A DNA stretch of 64,000 nt from an uncultured Psychroserpens sp. (GCA_947489585.1 CANLEE010000003.1:124001-188000); one strand, 5' to 3'; positions 9,284 to 18,625 are shown, numbered from the stretch's first letter. Program-made: numbers and translations. Notes: a model not told the origin generated them from the letters alone.

Positions 9284-10329
9284 TCTAATAATATTCGTTG
9301 TGCTGAAAAACCTGGTCCAAAACTCAACATTAATCCCTTGTCTCCTTTAGGTAATTTTTTGTCCATAAATCGCTCTAGAACATACAAGACTGTTGCGCTA
9401 CTCATATTGCCATACAATTTAAGAACTTCTTTTGTGTCGTCAATATTTTTCCCAAGTGATCCAAACAAATCCTCAACAGTTTGCACAATTTTTTTACCTC
9501 CTGGATGAAAAATAAGATGATCAACATCTTCAATAGAAATATGGTTTCGTTCTAAAAACGGATGCACGATTTTTGGAAAATGCTCTGAAATCGTTTCGGG
9601 AACAGCTTTATCTAAAATCATTTGCAAACCTGTATTTACCAATTTAAAGCCCATCATCGTTTCGGCATCATAGAAATGATACATGGCTTCGTCTACAATT
9701 TTTGGGCCTACTTCATCTTCATAGGATGATAAAATCACACTTGAAGCACCATCTCCAAAAATAGCAGCACTTACTATATTCACCATTGAGTAATCATCCA
9801 ATTGAAACGTTGCTGTTGGTGACTCTACTGCGATTACTGCAGCACGTTTATTTGGATTGGCTTTTAAAAAATTCTTAGCATATATAATTCCTGAAACACC
9901 AGCAGCACAACCCATCTCGGTTACAGGAAGTCTCACAATGTCTTGTTTCATTTTTAAATTATTGATGAGGTAAGCATCCATAGATGGAATCATAATTCCG
10001 GTACAACTTACAGTTATGATATAATCAATATCGATTGGTTTAAGGCTAGCTTTGTCTAAGGCTTTCATTAAAGATTGCTCGGCTAGCTTCACCACTTCAC
10101 GAGAATAAATATCATTTTTTTCTTCAAAAGAGGTTTTTAAAAATACATCTTCAGCATCCATAATGGAATACCGTCTATCAACACCAGCATTCTCAAAAAG
10201 CTTAATCACTTTACGTTGGAAACGTTGGTCTTGACCAGACAACCATATATTTAAATACGGAATAATATCTTTCGTTTCTCTGGTATATTTAGGCAACTGT
10301 TTTGCTACTGATGTTATTTTTACACTCAT
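9277..10329 (-). CDS. Type III polyketide synthase (chalcone/stilbene synthase family)
   Basis: A 350-residue homodimeric condensing enzyme of the type III PKS family. The Cys-His-Asn triad is complete: Cys141 in TEMGCAAGVSG, His275 in LIFHPGGKK and Asn308 in LYGNMSSATV. FGDGASSVIL and the C-terminal SFGPGFSAQ loop are also typical. Such enzymes extend an acyl starter with malonyl-CoA and cyclise it to resorcinols or pyrones. With the methyltransferase and flavoprotein immediately upstream, overlapping by 4 bp, the arrangement recalls phenolic-lipid operons, so a long-chain acyl starter is likely (inference). Confidence 0.9.
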   Translation of the reverse strand: MSVKITSVAKQLPKYTRETKDIIPYLNIWLSGQDQRFQRKVIKLFENAGVDRRYSIMDAEDVFLKTSFEEKNDIYSREVVKLAEQSLMKALDKASLKPIDIDYIITVSCTGIMIPSMDAYLINNLKMKQDIVRLPVTEMGCAAGVSGIIYAKNFLKANPNKRAAVIAVESPTATFQLDDYSMVNIVSAAIFGDGASSVILSSYEDEVGPKIVDEAMYHFYDAETMMGFKLVNTGLQMILDKAVPETISEHFPKIVHPFLERNHISIEDVDHLIFHPGGKKIVQTVEDLFGSLGKNIDDTKEVLKLYGNMSSATVLYVLERFMDKKLPKGDKGLMLSFGPGFSAQRILLEW

Positions 10330-11045
10330 GTTCCCTTATGCTTCAAAATCCACTGAAAACGAAATGCCCATTTCCATTGTAGGTGATAATTTGCATTTAA
10401 TTGTTGTGATATACGTTCTAATTCTTCTCTTTTAAACCCTCTTAATACTGAAGTTAGCCCATCTTCTATTATCGTTTTATTTTTTATAGTTGTACAAAGC
10501 AATTTAAACAAGTAATAGGCTAATTTGTGTCTATGCAAATCGTTAACAACAATTCCTAATTTTGCTTTTTCTAAAACAGGTTCTAAAAATGGTACGAGTT
10601 CATCTTCCTTAAAATGATGCAGAAATAATGTGGTTAAAACAACATCGTACTCGAACTGGTGAAACGCTTCAGAAAAAACATCTAATGTCTTAAATTGGAT
10701 ATTAGTATAGGGTTTTGATAATTCTTCAGCATAGTTAACAGTATGCTGGTTCGCATCTAATCCTAATAATTTAAATTGATAACCCTGTTGCTTTCCAAAA
10801 CGTGATACTTCTCTTAAAATATCTCCGCCTCCACAGCCTAAATCAATAATGGTGATAGGCTTATCTTTTGGATGGTGTTTTAGAACTTTTTTCAATCCGT
10901 TAATGGTCACCTTATTTCCGCCTAACCACTGATTTATTTTCGCAAGCTTATCGAGCGCATCATGAAGTATTGGACCATTGTAATCCAAGTCGTCCATAAT
11001 CTCTTCTTCTTCGCTTCTATATTTTGTGCTAACGAGTAAGCTCAT
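10326..11045 (-). CDS. Class I SAM-dependent methyltransferase
   Basis: A 239-residue Rossmann-fold methyltransferase. The SAM-binding motif I is IIDLGCGGGDILREV at about residues 69-83, the acidic end of strand 2 is LLGLDANQ, and LTTLFLHHF forms the post-IV region. ATGA overlaps with both neighbours show tight coupling to the flavoprotein and the type III PKS. O- or C-methylation of the polyketide ring is the expected role. Confidence 0.85.
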   Translation of the reverse strand: MSLLVSTKYRSEEEEIMDDLDYNGPILHDALDKLAKINQWLGGNKVTINGLKKVLKHHPKDKPITIIDLGCGGGDILREVSRFGKQQGYQFKLLGLDANQHTVNYAEELSKPYTNIQFKTLDVFSEAFHQFEYDVVLTTLFLHHFKEDELVPFLEPVLEKAKLGIVVNDLHRHKLAYYLFKLLCTTIKNKTIIEDGLTSVLRGFKREELERISQQLNANYHLQWKWAFRFQWILKHKGT

Positions 11046-12181
11046 TCTATAATCATAAGTTTGCCATGAGTACGTTTAATAATTGGTCGTAAAATACTTG
11101 GAAACATTTTCACTCCAAGCATCATTATTTCTGACAATCTTGGTTGGTTAAATACATAAGCAACAATATGGCCTATTCTTAAACGAGATTTAAAGGCTTT
11201 GTTCCATTCACTAAGATACTGCTTTTCTAAGCCTTCTCTATCTTGAATTTCTGAATTAAAAAACTTAATAATCAAACTTGAAGCAATTTGCGCACTTCTA
11301 ATTGCCATACTCATTCCATTACCACATAATGGATGAATCAATGTTGCTGTATCGCCACACATGAGCATATGATTTTCTACTGGTTTCTTATCTTCAAATG
11401 AGATTTGACCAATGGTTAATGGTTGTTCAAAAGCAGAAGTTGTTTGTTTGAAAATCTCTTTTAGATGGTTGTTCTTAAATAGTACTTTCTCCTGAAACTC
11501 AGTAATGTCTTTATACTTTCTGAAAGCTTTATAATTAGTAATATAACATAAATTAATACTGTTATCTTCTACTTTCGAAACGCCACAATAACCGCCTTCA
11601 AAATTATGCAGCGCCACAACGTCGTCAGGAAAATGTCCTTTTACATGAGTTTTTACTGCTAAATAAGGTGATTTCCGGCGTATAAATTTACGATTTAACT
11701 TCACGTCTAGATTTGAACGCTTCCCATAGGCTCCTATGACAACTTTGGCATCAAATTTTTTATTCTTTTTGGTTTTTACCAAAAATTTATTTTGAGAGAA
11801 TTGAACATCTTCAACAGTATCCTGAAGGATTTCTACATCATTTTCAATTGCCTTTTTTGCTAAAGCATTATCTAAGCAAAATCGACTTATCCCAAAACCA
11901 CCTAATGGCAATAATGCAGAAATAAGTTTACTATTCGTTGTAGACAACTGAAATTTATCAATAGGCTTAGCGCCCAATCTAAAAACATCAATTCCTAAAA
12001 AATCTAGGTATGGTAAAACTTCATTTGAAATGTATTCGCCACACACTTTGTGTTTTGGATAACTATTCTTTTCAATAAGCAAAATACTCAAATCATACTT
12101 AGACAAGTGAATTGCGCTAGATAATCCAGCTAATCCTCCTCCAATAATAAGCACATCTATTTGAGACGTTTTCTGGTTCAA
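11042..12181 (-). CDS. FAD-dependent oxidoreductase (geranylgeranyl-reductase/monooxygenase-like)
   Basis: A 379-residue flavoprotein. It has the N-terminal dinucleotide-binding motif VLIIGGGLAGLSSAIHLSKY (about residues 10-29), the KVCGEYIS segment characteristic of geranylgeranyl reductase-type flavoproteins, and MLMCGDTATLIHPLCGNGMS as the second FAD-binding region. These enzymes hydroxylate aromatic rings or reduce prenyl/acyl double bonds. It begins 1 bp after the YceI gene ends and overlaps the methyltransferase gene by 4 bp. Hydroxylation of a phenolic lipid to a quinone precursor would fit the pathway but is not proven. Confidence 0.85.
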   Translation of the reverse strand: MNQKTSQIDVLIIGGGLAGLSSAIHLSKYDLSILLIEKNSYPKHKVCGEYISNEVLPYLDFLGIDVFRLGAKPIDKFQLSTTNSKLISALLPLGGFGISRFCLDNALAKKAIENDVEILQDTVEDVQFSQNKFLVKTKKNKKFDAKVVIGAYGKRSNLDVKLNRKFIRRKSPYLAVKTHVKGHFPDDVVALHNFEGGYCGVSKVEDNSINLCYITNYKAFRKYKDITEFQEKVLFKNNHLKEIFKQTTSAFEQPLTIGQISFEDKKPVENHMLMCGDTATLIHPLCGNGMSMAIRSAQIASSLIIKFFNSEIQDREGLEKQYLSEWNKAFKSRLRIGHIVAYVFNQPRLSEIMMLGVKMFPSILRPIIKRTHGKLMIIE

Positions 12182-12182
12182 A

Positions 12183-12722
12183 TTATTCCTTTTTTAAGGT
12201 GTGATTGACATTGATTTTTGCAATGCTAGATAGTACAAAACTACTTCCCCCTACACCATAATCTCGCCTATTAATTTCAAAATAGGTTTTTAGCGTTAAG
12301 CTACTGTCGTTATCAATAATTTGCATTGGAATAGTGATTGTTTTTGTCGTTTTCTTAATCGTAAGATTTAAAGTTACATCATAGTTGTTTTCTGATACTT
12401 TTTTGAAATTATTAGCTTCTATCACTATTTCAGGATATGTGTTAGCATCAAAGTAATCTACCTCCAACAAATGTGCATCACGCTTTTTATTTCCTGTAGA
12501 AATTGAATTAACTTTGACACTTCCAGACAAGGTCCATTGTGAGATATCTTTAGCATTAAAATTTGTTGTAATTGTAGCACTTTTGAAGAATCCATCGACA
12601 TTAATTCCTAGATTTTTAATTTTAAAATCTACAGAGATTTGAGTTTTTAGATCTTGAGCATTACCAATAAACGAAAGCATTAGACCTGTAAATAATACAA
12701 GTGCAGTTTTAATCTTTTTCAT
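12183..12722 (-). CDS. YceI-family lipid-binding periplasmic protein
   Basis: A 179-residue protein with a signal peptide (MKKIKTALVLFTGLMLSFIGNAQ). YceI proteins are lipocalin-like barrels that bind long isoprenoid or quinone lipids in the periplasm. Typical segments are WTLSGSVKVNSISTGNKKRD and YFDANTYPEIVIEA. It is the first gene of the polyketide/lipid operon, and only 1 bp separates it from the flavoprotein gene, so it may carry or protect the product after export (inference). The upstream gap of about 130 bp is AT-rich and contains an imperfect inverted repeat around 12788-12809, but no clear promoter was seen. Confidence 0.85.
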   Translation of the reverse strand: MKKIKTALVLFTGLMLSFIGNAQDLKTQISVDFKIKNLGINVDGFFKSATITTNFNAKDISQWTLSGSVKVNSISTGNKKRDAHLLEVDYFDANTYPEIVIEANNFKKVSENNYDVTLNLTIKKTTKTITIPMQIIDNDSSLTLKTYFEINRRDYGVGGSSFVLSSIAKINVNHTLKKE

Positions 12723-12849
12723 CTGCTTATTTTATTGTTTTTTATTTGTCAGATGGAATATCCAAGTAATAAGATTCTAGCAATTTTTTGAAATAATATC
12801 TAGGATATTTCATTTACTAAAGATAACTCTAAAATAATTCAGATTAAAA

Positions 12850-13302
12850 CTAGATGACTTTAATAATTTCAAAGTCCTGATTTCTAAATTGAATTTGGTC
12901 TCCTTTAGTTTTTCCTAAGAGTAGTTTTGCAATAGGCGTGTTTGCCGAGATGGCATAAAATGAATGGTCATCTATTTTAATCTCTCCTGCGCTTATGGTA
13001 ATGAAATAATTAGCTTGAGTAGTATAGACGATACTTCCTATCCCGATAATTTCAGTAGATTTAGAAATGTCTATTATAGATAATAATTGATTTATTTTTT
13101 GAATTTCGGCTAATTGCTGTCCTGCTTTTTCCCGTTCTAGCTGTAGCATTGCGCGACCTGTTTCGTGTTTATCTCCGGCAGAACTTTTAGTTTCTGAAGT
13201 TAATGACTCTTGAATTTCAGCAATCGTTTTTTGAACCGCTTGCAAGCGATTGTCAACAAATAACTGACATTGAGTATACAAGTCTTTTTTGAGCTTAATC
13301 AT
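12850..13302 (-). CDS. GreA/GreB-family elongation-factor-like protein
   Basis: A 150-residue protein with an N-terminal coiled-coil region (about residues 15-85, containing SSAGDKHETGRAMLQLERE) followed by a GreA/GreB C-terminal-like beta domain (IGSIVYTTQANYFITISAGE and TPIAKLLLGKTKGDQIQF). The second segment matches the conserved SPLGKALLGKKVGD pattern of GreA. Related flavobacterial proteins are sometimes mislabelled 3-oxoacyl-ACP synthase; nothing here supports that. It overlaps the mtgA gene by 8 bp. Binding to RNA polymerase is expected, but the acidic tip residues are not obvious, so cleavage-factor activity is uncertain. Confidence 0.75.
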   Translation of the reverse strand: MIKLKKDLYTQCQLFVDNRLQAVQKTIAEIQESLTSETKSSAGDKHETGRAMLQLEREKAGQQLAEIQKINQLLSIIDISKSTEIIGIGSIVYTTQANYFITISAGEIKIDDHSFYAISANTPIAKLLLGKTKGDQIQFRNQDFEIIKVI

Positions 13303-14002
13303 TTTTTTTATCTCGATTAGGATACTTTAATGCACCAAAATAACTCATTTGTTTAACAATCCATGATTTTCTGCCTTGTATATATGATGTCGCTGGATTA
13401 GCTTTATATCGTAACGGGTTCGGCAAAATTGAAGCAATCGCAGCTGCTTCATATTTGGTTAAATCTGCTGCTGATTTTTTAAACCAATACTGAGATGCTG
13501 CTTCAATACCATAAATTCCGGGTCCCATTTCTATGCTATTGAGATACACTTCCATAATACGTTCTTTACTCCATATAAGCTCTATTAAAAATGTAAAATA
13601 GGTTTCTAAACCTTTACGCAACCAACTACGATCTGGCCATAAAAACACATTTTTTGCCGTTTGTTGACTAATAGTACTCGCGCCTTTTAATTGTTTGCCT
13701 TTTTTATTGTTTTCGTATGCTTTTTCAATGGCTTTAATATCAAACCCATTATGTGATAAAAACAATTGATCTTCACTACAAATTACTGCCAATTGTATAT
13801 TTATAGACACCTCTTCTAATGGAACCCAATCATGTTCCCATCCATTTTTAGAAGTGTTAGATTGTTCAATATTTCGAATGGCCATTAACGGTGTTATAGG
13901 TACTGGTGTCCATTTAAAAATAACAACAACAACAATAGAGAACACAAAAAGCCAAAACAAGGTCTTAAACACAAATCTAAAAAAGCGTTTAATAAATTTC
14001 AT
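13295..14002 (-). CDS. mtgA: Monofunctional biosynthetic peptidoglycan transglycosylase
   Basis: A 235-residue GT51-family glycosyltransferase that polymerises lipid II into glycan strands at the inner membrane. A single membrane helix spans about residues 8-30. The catalytic glutamate lies in VICSEDQLFLSHNGFD, followed by the family motifs GASTISQQTAKNVFLW and KERIMEVYLNSIEMG. Length and domain order match MtgA, with no transpeptidase domain. It sits between the DadA-like and GreA-like genes in one transcription unit. Confidence 0.93.
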   Translation of the reverse strand: MKFIKRFFRFVFKTLFWLFVFSIVVVVIFKWTPVPITPLMAIRNIEQSNTSKNGWEHDWVPLEEVSINIQLAVICSEDQLFLSHNGFDIKAIEKAYENNKKGKQLKGASTISQQTAKNVFLWPDRSWLRKGLETYFTFLIELIWSKERIMEVYLNSIEMGPGIYGIEAASQYWFKKSAADLTKYEAAAIASILPNPLRYKANPATSYIQGRKSWIVKQMSYFGALKYPNRDKKND

Positions 14003-14011
14003 AATCTATTA

Positions 14012-15121
14012 TTAAAGTAAGTCTGCTAATTCTTTTCCAACCAAACTACCAATAGCAACTCCCATACCTCCAAGGCGAACACCACAAAATACATTGTTGT
14101 TCAATTGCTTTACAATTGGTTTTTTTTGCTGGCCAACTCCCATAATTCCACTCCATCTGTATTCAATCTCAAAAGCTGTATCTGGTAAAATAGTTGTTTT
14201 TAAAAGGGCTTCTAGTTTATTTTGAATTTGTTGAGTCTGTGCTAATTCTGTCGTTTCTTCGCCTATAAAATCAAGGTTTCGCCCACCACCAAATAAAATA
14301 CGACTATCGATATTTCTAAAATAGTAATAGCCTTGGTCTAGATGAAATGTTCCTTTTATGTTTAAATTAGGAATTGGTTTTGTAATAACTACTTGTGCTC
14401 TTGCTGGTTTTACTTCGGAAATATCTAATGCTGAAGCAAAGCCATTAGTTGCAATCAATAACTTTGAAGTCGAAAATTCAAACCGATTCGTTTTAATATG
14501 TACTGAATTTGAAGTTTCTGAAAATTGCTCAACCGTTATACTATTTATTATTTTTATTTCTGAATTTAAAACTAATTGTGTCAATGACACCATCATTTTT
14601 CCGGTATCTATTTGTCCTTCAAATTGATTAAACCCTAACGTATCTTGACAATTTTCAAAACCAAATGTATTGGACTGAAAACTAAATACCTCTTGATTGA
14701 ATAAGGGTTTTAAAAGTGTATTTATACGGTCCTTTTTTAGTTGACATTCTGCTAATAAATTGTCTGTTTTTGAAAACAATTCATAACCTCCAAGCTCTTG
14801 GTAGTTGATGGTATTATCGCCTAAAGTTTCTCGTAGTAATTGCAAGCCATCAATACGTTTTTTTACGAGTTGAAATACCTCAGCATGACTATGCGTTTTG
14901 AGATCGTCAATGATTTCACTTAAGCTTCCAAAACAAGCAAAGCCAGCATTTTTGGTACTCGCACCTTGAGGCAGTATGCCTTTTTCAAGAATTAGAATCT
15001 TAGCTTTTGGAAAACGATGTTTTAACTGAAGTGCGCAATTTAAGCCAACAATACCACTACCAACGATTGTATAATCTACGTTGGTGAGCCATGATTTTAT
15101 TTCCCAATACGATAAGTTCAT
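14012..15121 (-). CDS. DadA/glycine-oxidase-type FAD-dependent oxidoreductase
   Basis: A 369-residue flavoprotein of the D-amino-acid oxidase family. The FAD motif YTIVGSGIVGLNCALQL occupies about residues 17-33; LEKGILPQGASTKNAGFACF is the typical next segment, and the C-terminal GVRLGGMGVAIGSLVG closes the cofactor site. Oxidation of a small amine or imino acid is likely; the substrate is unknown. The mtgA start lies 9 bp downstream, so the two are probably co-transcribed. Confidence 0.82.
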   Translation of the reverse strand: MNLSYWEIKSWLTNVDYTIVGSGIVGLNCALQLKHRFPKAKILILEKGILPQGASTKNAGFACFGSLSEIIDDLKTHSHAEVFQLVKKRIDGLQLLRETLGDNTINYQELGGYELFSKTDNLLAECQLKKDRINTLLKPLFNQEVFSFQSNTFGFENCQDTLGFNQFEGQIDTGKMMVSLTQLVLNSEIKIINSITVEQFSETSNSVHIKTNRFEFSTSKLLIATNGFASALDISEVKPARAQVVITKPIPNLNIKGTFHLDQGYYYFRNIDSRILFGGGRNLDFIGEETTELAQTQQIQNKLEALLKTTILPDTAFEIEYRWSGIMGVGQQKKPIVKQLNNNVFCGVRLGGMGVAIGSLVGKELADLL

Positions 15122-15201
15122 AGCACTAAAATAATGGTTTTTGTGTTAAGGATGGAGCAATTGTTGGAGCTCCTCAAAGAGAGCGACTTGCGAGAGCCTG
15201 C

Positions 15202-15229
15202 CTTTTATCTCACCTCTTTGAGATAAAAG
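15202..15229. repeat. Perfect 11-bp inverted repeat (hairpin)
   Basis: CTTTTATCTCA and TGAGATAAAAG pair perfectly around a 6-base loop in the gap between the DadA-like gene and accC. There is no T-run on either side, so it is not a standard intrinsic terminator. It could be an RNA hairpin or a protein-binding site. Confidence 0.55.
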
Positions 15230-15250
15230 CACACCCAAATGTATATTATA

Positions 15251-15280
15251 AAAAAACTCCGAAACGTTAATTTCGGAGTT
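15251..15280 (-). terminator. Intrinsic terminator of the fabH-accB-accC operon
   Basis: AACTCCGAAA and TTTCGGAGTT form a 10-bp stem around CGTTAA, followed on the minus strand by six T residues. It begins 6 bp after the accC stop codon. Confidence 0.85.
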
Positions 15281-15286
15281 GTTATC

Positions 15287-16636
15287 TTATTCTTCTTCAG
15301 GTTGAATTTCGAAATCTTCCATAAATTTAGTAGTATAATTCCCTGCTAAATAATCTGGATGCTCCATTAATTGCCTATGGAATGGAATCGTGGTTTTTAT
15401 ACCTTCGATAACGAATTCTTCTAAAGCGCGTTTCATTTTATTGATAGCTTCTTCACGAGTTTGCGCAGTAGTAATCAACTTTGCAATCATAGAATCGTAA
15501 TTTGGCGGGATGACATAACCTGCATACACATGTGTATCTAAACGAACACCGTGACCACCTGGAGCATGTAATGTAGTGATACGTCCTGGTGATGGTCTAA
15601 AGTCGTTAAATGGGTCTTCGGCATTAATACGACACTCGATAGAATGTAAGTTTGGCGTATAGTTTTTACCAGAAATTGGCACACCTGCAGCTACTAATAT
15701 TTGTTCACGTATTAAATCGAAATCAATTACTTGTTCGGTAATTGGGTGCTCTACTTGAATACGCGTGTTCATTTCCATGAAATAGAAGTTACGATGCTTA
15801 TCAACTAAAAACTCAACAGTTCCTGCGCCTTCATATTTGATATATTCGGCAGCTTTAACTGCAGCTTTACCCATTTTATCACGTAATGCTTTTGTCATAA
15901 ATGGAGAAGGCACTTCTTCGGTTAATTTTTGATGGCGACGTTGTACAGAACAATCACGCTCTGATAAATGACAAGCTCTACCTGTAGAATCGCCTACAAT
16001 TTGAATTTCAATATGACGTGGTTCCTCTATGAGTTTTTCCATGTACATATCATCATTACCAAAAGCAGCTTTAGATTCTGCTCGCGCAGATTCCCAAGCA
16101 TTTTGCAGCTCTTCTGGTTTCCAAACAGCACGCATTCCTTTTCCACCACCACCTGCTGATGCTTTAAGCATTACAGGATAACCGGTTTCTATAGCTACTT
16201 TTTTACAAGTCTCAAAATCTTCTATAACACCTTCACTTCCCGGAACACAAGGCACACCTGCTTCAAGCATAGTGGCTTTTGCGTTCGCTTTATCTCCCAT
16301 TCTGTCAATCATCTCTGGAGAGGCACCAATAAATTTGATGTCATGCTCTTCACAGATTTTTGAAAACTTAGCATTTTCAGATAAAAACCCATAACCTGGA
16401 TGGATGGCATCTGCGTTTGTAATTTCTGCAGCTGCAATGATGTTAGATATTTTAAGGTAAGATTCACTACTTGAAGGTGGTCCAATACAAACGGCTTCAT
16501 CTGCAAATTTCACGTGTAAACTTTCGGCATCAGCCGTAGAATATACCGCAACTGTCTTGATTCCCATTTCTTTACAGGTTCTAATAACACGTAGTGCTAT
16601 TTCTCCTCTATTGGCTACTAATATTTTTTTAAACAT
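15287..16636 (-). CDS. accC: Acetyl-CoA carboxylase biotin carboxylase subunit
   Basis: A 449-residue ATP-grasp enzyme that carboxylates biotin on AccB as the first half of malonyl-CoA synthesis. It starts with [20 protein letters not shown]; the glycine-rich ATP loop is [15 protein letters not shown], the catalytic region is [20 protein letters not shown], and [18 protein letters not shown] follows. The length matches bacterial AccC. It is the last gene of the fabH-accB-accC operon and is followed at once by a strong terminator. Confidence 0.97.
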   Translation of the reverse strand: MFKKILVANRGEIALRVIRTCKEMGIKTVAVYSTADAESLHVKFADEAVCIGPPSSSESYLKISNIIAAAEITNADAIHPGYGFLSENAKFSKICEEHDIKFIGASPEMIDRMGDKANAKATMLEAGVPCVPGSEGVIEDFETCKKVAIETGYPVMLKASAGGGGKGMRAVWKPEELQNAWESARAESKAAFGNDDMYMEKLIEEPRHIEIQIVGDSTGRACHLSERDCSVQRRHQKLTEEVPSPFMTKALRDKMGKAAVKAAEYIKYEGAGTVEFLVDKHRNFYFMEMNTRIQVEHPITEQVIDFDLIREQILVAAGVPISGKNYTPNLHSIECRINAEDPFNDFRPSPGRITTLHAPGGHGVRLDTHVYAGYVIPPNYDSMIAKLITTAQTREEAINKMKRALEEFVIEGIKTTIPFHRQLMEHPDYLAGNYTTKFMEDFEIQPEEE

Positions 16637-16711
16637 AACTTGATACTATTTAAAATCTCAAATTCCAAATTCCAATACATATGGAATTGTTTTTTGGAAT
16701 TTTAAATTTGG

Positions 16712-17200
16712 TTATGATGGATCAACTAAGAATAGTGGTTGATCAAACTCTACTGGAGACGAATCGTCAACTAAAATTTTAACAATTTTACCTGATACTT
16801 CAGATTCGATTTCATTAAACAATTTCATGGCTTCAATAACACACAGTACATCACCTTCACCTATTGAAGACCCTACCTCAACAAATACAGGTTTGTCTGG
16901 AGATGGTTTACGATAAAATGTCCCAATTATTGGTGATTTGATAGTAATATATTTTGCATCGTCAGATGCTGCAGGTGCTTCTGCAGCTGGAGCTGCTGCG
17001 GCTGGAGCAGGAGCTGCTGTAGGTATTGCTTGAGCAACTGGTTGGCTCACTGGAATTTGCTGAACATAAGTGGTAGAGTCCCCTTTGTCATCTGAACCAG
17101 TTTTTATGGTGATTTTAACATCATCCATTTCTAGTTTAACCTCGCTTGCACCTGATTTGGCTACAAATTTGATTAAGTTTTGAATTTCCTTAATATCCAT
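16712..17200 (-). CDS. accB: Biotin carboxyl carrier protein of acetyl-CoA carboxylase
   Basis: A 162-residue carrier. Residues 1-45 form the N-terminal domain (MDIKEIQNLIKFVAKSGASE), about 50-82 are a mobile Ala/Pro-rich linker, and the C-terminal biotinyl domain contains EAMKLFNEIE, whose lysine is biotinylated. It lies between fabH and accC, as is usual in this group. Confidence 0.96.
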   Translation of the reverse strand: MDIKEIQNLIKFVAKSGASEVKLEMDDVKITIKTGSDDKGDSTTYVQQIPVSQPVAQAIPTAAPAPAAAAPAAEAPAASDDAKYITIKSPIIGTFYRKPSPDKPVFVEVGSSIGEGDVLCVIEAMKLFNEIESEVSGKIVKILVDDSSPVEFDQPLFLVDPS

Positions 17201-17237
17201 AATTAATAGTCTTTTTAATTAGTTAGTTAAAAGTTGG

Positions 17238-18233
17238 TTATGAATTATAAGCCCATTTTAAATAAATTGAGCCCCAAGTAAATCCGCCTCCAAAGGCTGC
17301 GAATATAATTTTATCGCCTTTTTTAAGCTGCGATTCGTAATCGTGTAATAATAACGGTAAAGTCGCAGATGTTGTATTTCCATATTTATGGATATTCATC
17401 ATGACTTTTTCTGGTTCAAGCGATACTCTGTTAGCAGTAGCTTCAATAATTCTTTTATTAGCTTGATGTGCCGCCAACCAAGAAATATCATCATTAGTTA
17501 AATTGTTTCTTTCTAAGATACGTTCAGTGACATCAGCCATATTAAATACGGCATTTTTAAATACAGTTTTTCCTTCTTGAAAGACGTAATGTTTCCCTTC
17601 GTTAAACGTATCTGCAGTAATAGGATATGAAGATCCTCCATAAGTGGCTTGTAAAAACTCACGCCCTTCACCATTACTTCTTAACAATTCGTCTTGTAAA
17701 CCTAACCCTTCGTGATTAGGTTCAAACAAAACTGCTCCAGCACCATCACCAAAAATAATACAAGTAGCTCTATCTTTATAGTTGATAAAAGATGAGTTTT
17801 TATCTGCTCCGATAAGCAAAACATTCTTGTATTTTCCTGATTCAATATAACTTGAAGCAACAGACATTCCAAAGAGAAAACTAGAACATGCAGCTTCTAA
17901 GTCAAATGAAAATGCATTAGTAGCGCCTATTTCAGTTGCAGTAAAAGCTGCGGTTGAGGCAGCTTTCATATCTGGTGTTGCAGTTGCAACTATTACTAAT
18001 TCTATATTCTTAGGATCAATACCTTTTTTATTAATAAGGTCTTGAGCGGCTTTAATGGCTAAGTAAGAAGTCCCTTTTCCTTCTTCTTTAAGGATGCGAC
18101 GTTCTTTAATACCTGTTCGTGTGGTAATCCATTCGTCATTAGTATCGACCATAGTTTCCAATATTTGGTTGGTCAATCTATATTCTGGTAAATAAGCGCC
18201 TACTCCTGTAATTGCAGCTGTGATTTTACTCAT
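17238..18233 (-). CDS. fabH: Beta-ketoacyl-ACP synthase III
   Basis: FabH condenses acetyl-CoA with malonyl-ACP to start fatty-acid synthesis. The 331-residue protein begins ITGVGAYLPEYRLTNQ and has TRTGIKERR, the active cysteine in DLEAACSSFLFGM, the histidine in WLAAHQANKRII and the asparagine in HKYGNTTSATLP. It heads the accBC cluster. The gap of about 135 bp to the terminator upstream contains AT-rich DNA in which I see no clear promoter. Confidence 0.95.
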   Translation of the reverse strand: MSKITAAITGVGAYLPEYRLTNQILETMVDTNDEWITTRTGIKERRILKEEGKGTSYLAIKAAQDLINKKGIDPKNIELVIVATATPDMKAASTAAFTATEIGATNAFSFDLEAACSSFLFGMSVASSYIESGKYKNVLLIGADKNSSFINYKDRATCIIFGDGAGAVLFEPNHEGLGLQDELLRSNGEGREFLQATYGGSSYPITADTFNEGKHYVFQEGKTVFKNAVFNMADVTERILERNNLTNDDISWLAAHQANKRIIEATANRVSLEPEKVMMNIHKYGNTTSATLPLLLHDYESQLKKGDKIIFAAFGGGFTWGSIYLKWAYNS

Positions 18234-18369
18234 ATTGTATTTTTAAAAAACAGTCTCAAAAAGACAAAAAACGTCAAAAAAAGGTAAAATTTTAATGAAA
18301 TTACTAAATTTTGAACGAATATGGTGCAAATTAAGTCGTTTTTAAGACTTAGAGAAATTAAACATAAAA

Positions 18370-18393
18370 AAAACGCTCAGTATAGAGCGTTTT
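18370..18393 (-). terminator. Intrinsic terminator after rpmF
   Basis: AAAACGCTC and GAGCGTTTT form a 9-bp stem around AGTATA, with a run of T residues on the minus strand just beyond. It separates the yceD-rpmF unit from fabH. Confidence 0.8.
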
Positions 18394-18413
18394 ATTATAT
18401 GCTTGCATAATAC

Positions 18414-18617
18414 TTATGCTATATTTTCTTCTGCTTGTGAGTTATCAATCAATACTTGACCTCTATAATAGAGTTTACCTTCGTGCCAATGAGCTCTGTG
18501 GTAAAGATGTGCTTCTCCTGTTGTAGGGCACGTAGCAATTGTAGGAACAGATGCTTTGTAATGTGTTCTTCTCTTATCCCTTCTTGTTCTCGATATTTTT
18601 CTCTTAGGATGTGCCAT
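18414..18617 (-). CDS. rpmF: 50S ribosomal protein L32
   Basis: A 67-residue basic protein starting [20 protein letters not shown], the standard L32 N-terminus of Bacteroidetes, followed by [15 protein letters not shown]. Only one of the usual zinc-ribbon cysteines (in ATCPTTGE) is evident, as in zinc-independent L32 forms. It starts 8 bp after the YceD-family gene, the usual pairing. Confidence 0.97.
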   Translation of the reverse strand: MAHPKRKISRTRRDKRRTHYKASVPTIATCPTTGEAHLYHRAHWHEGKLYYRGQVLIDNSQAEENIA

Positions 18618-18625
18618 TTTATATG

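Noticed and set aside
6412..12722. Flexirubin or aryl-polyene cluster
   Set aside because: No ammonia-lyase, ketosynthase pair of the aryl-polyene type or outer-membrane carrier genes are seen; the core enzyme is a type III PKS.
12850..13302. 3-oxoacyl-ACP synthase
   Set aside because: This label is sometimes given to similar proteins, but the sequence shows a coiled coil and a GreA-like C-terminal domain and no condensing-enzyme motif.
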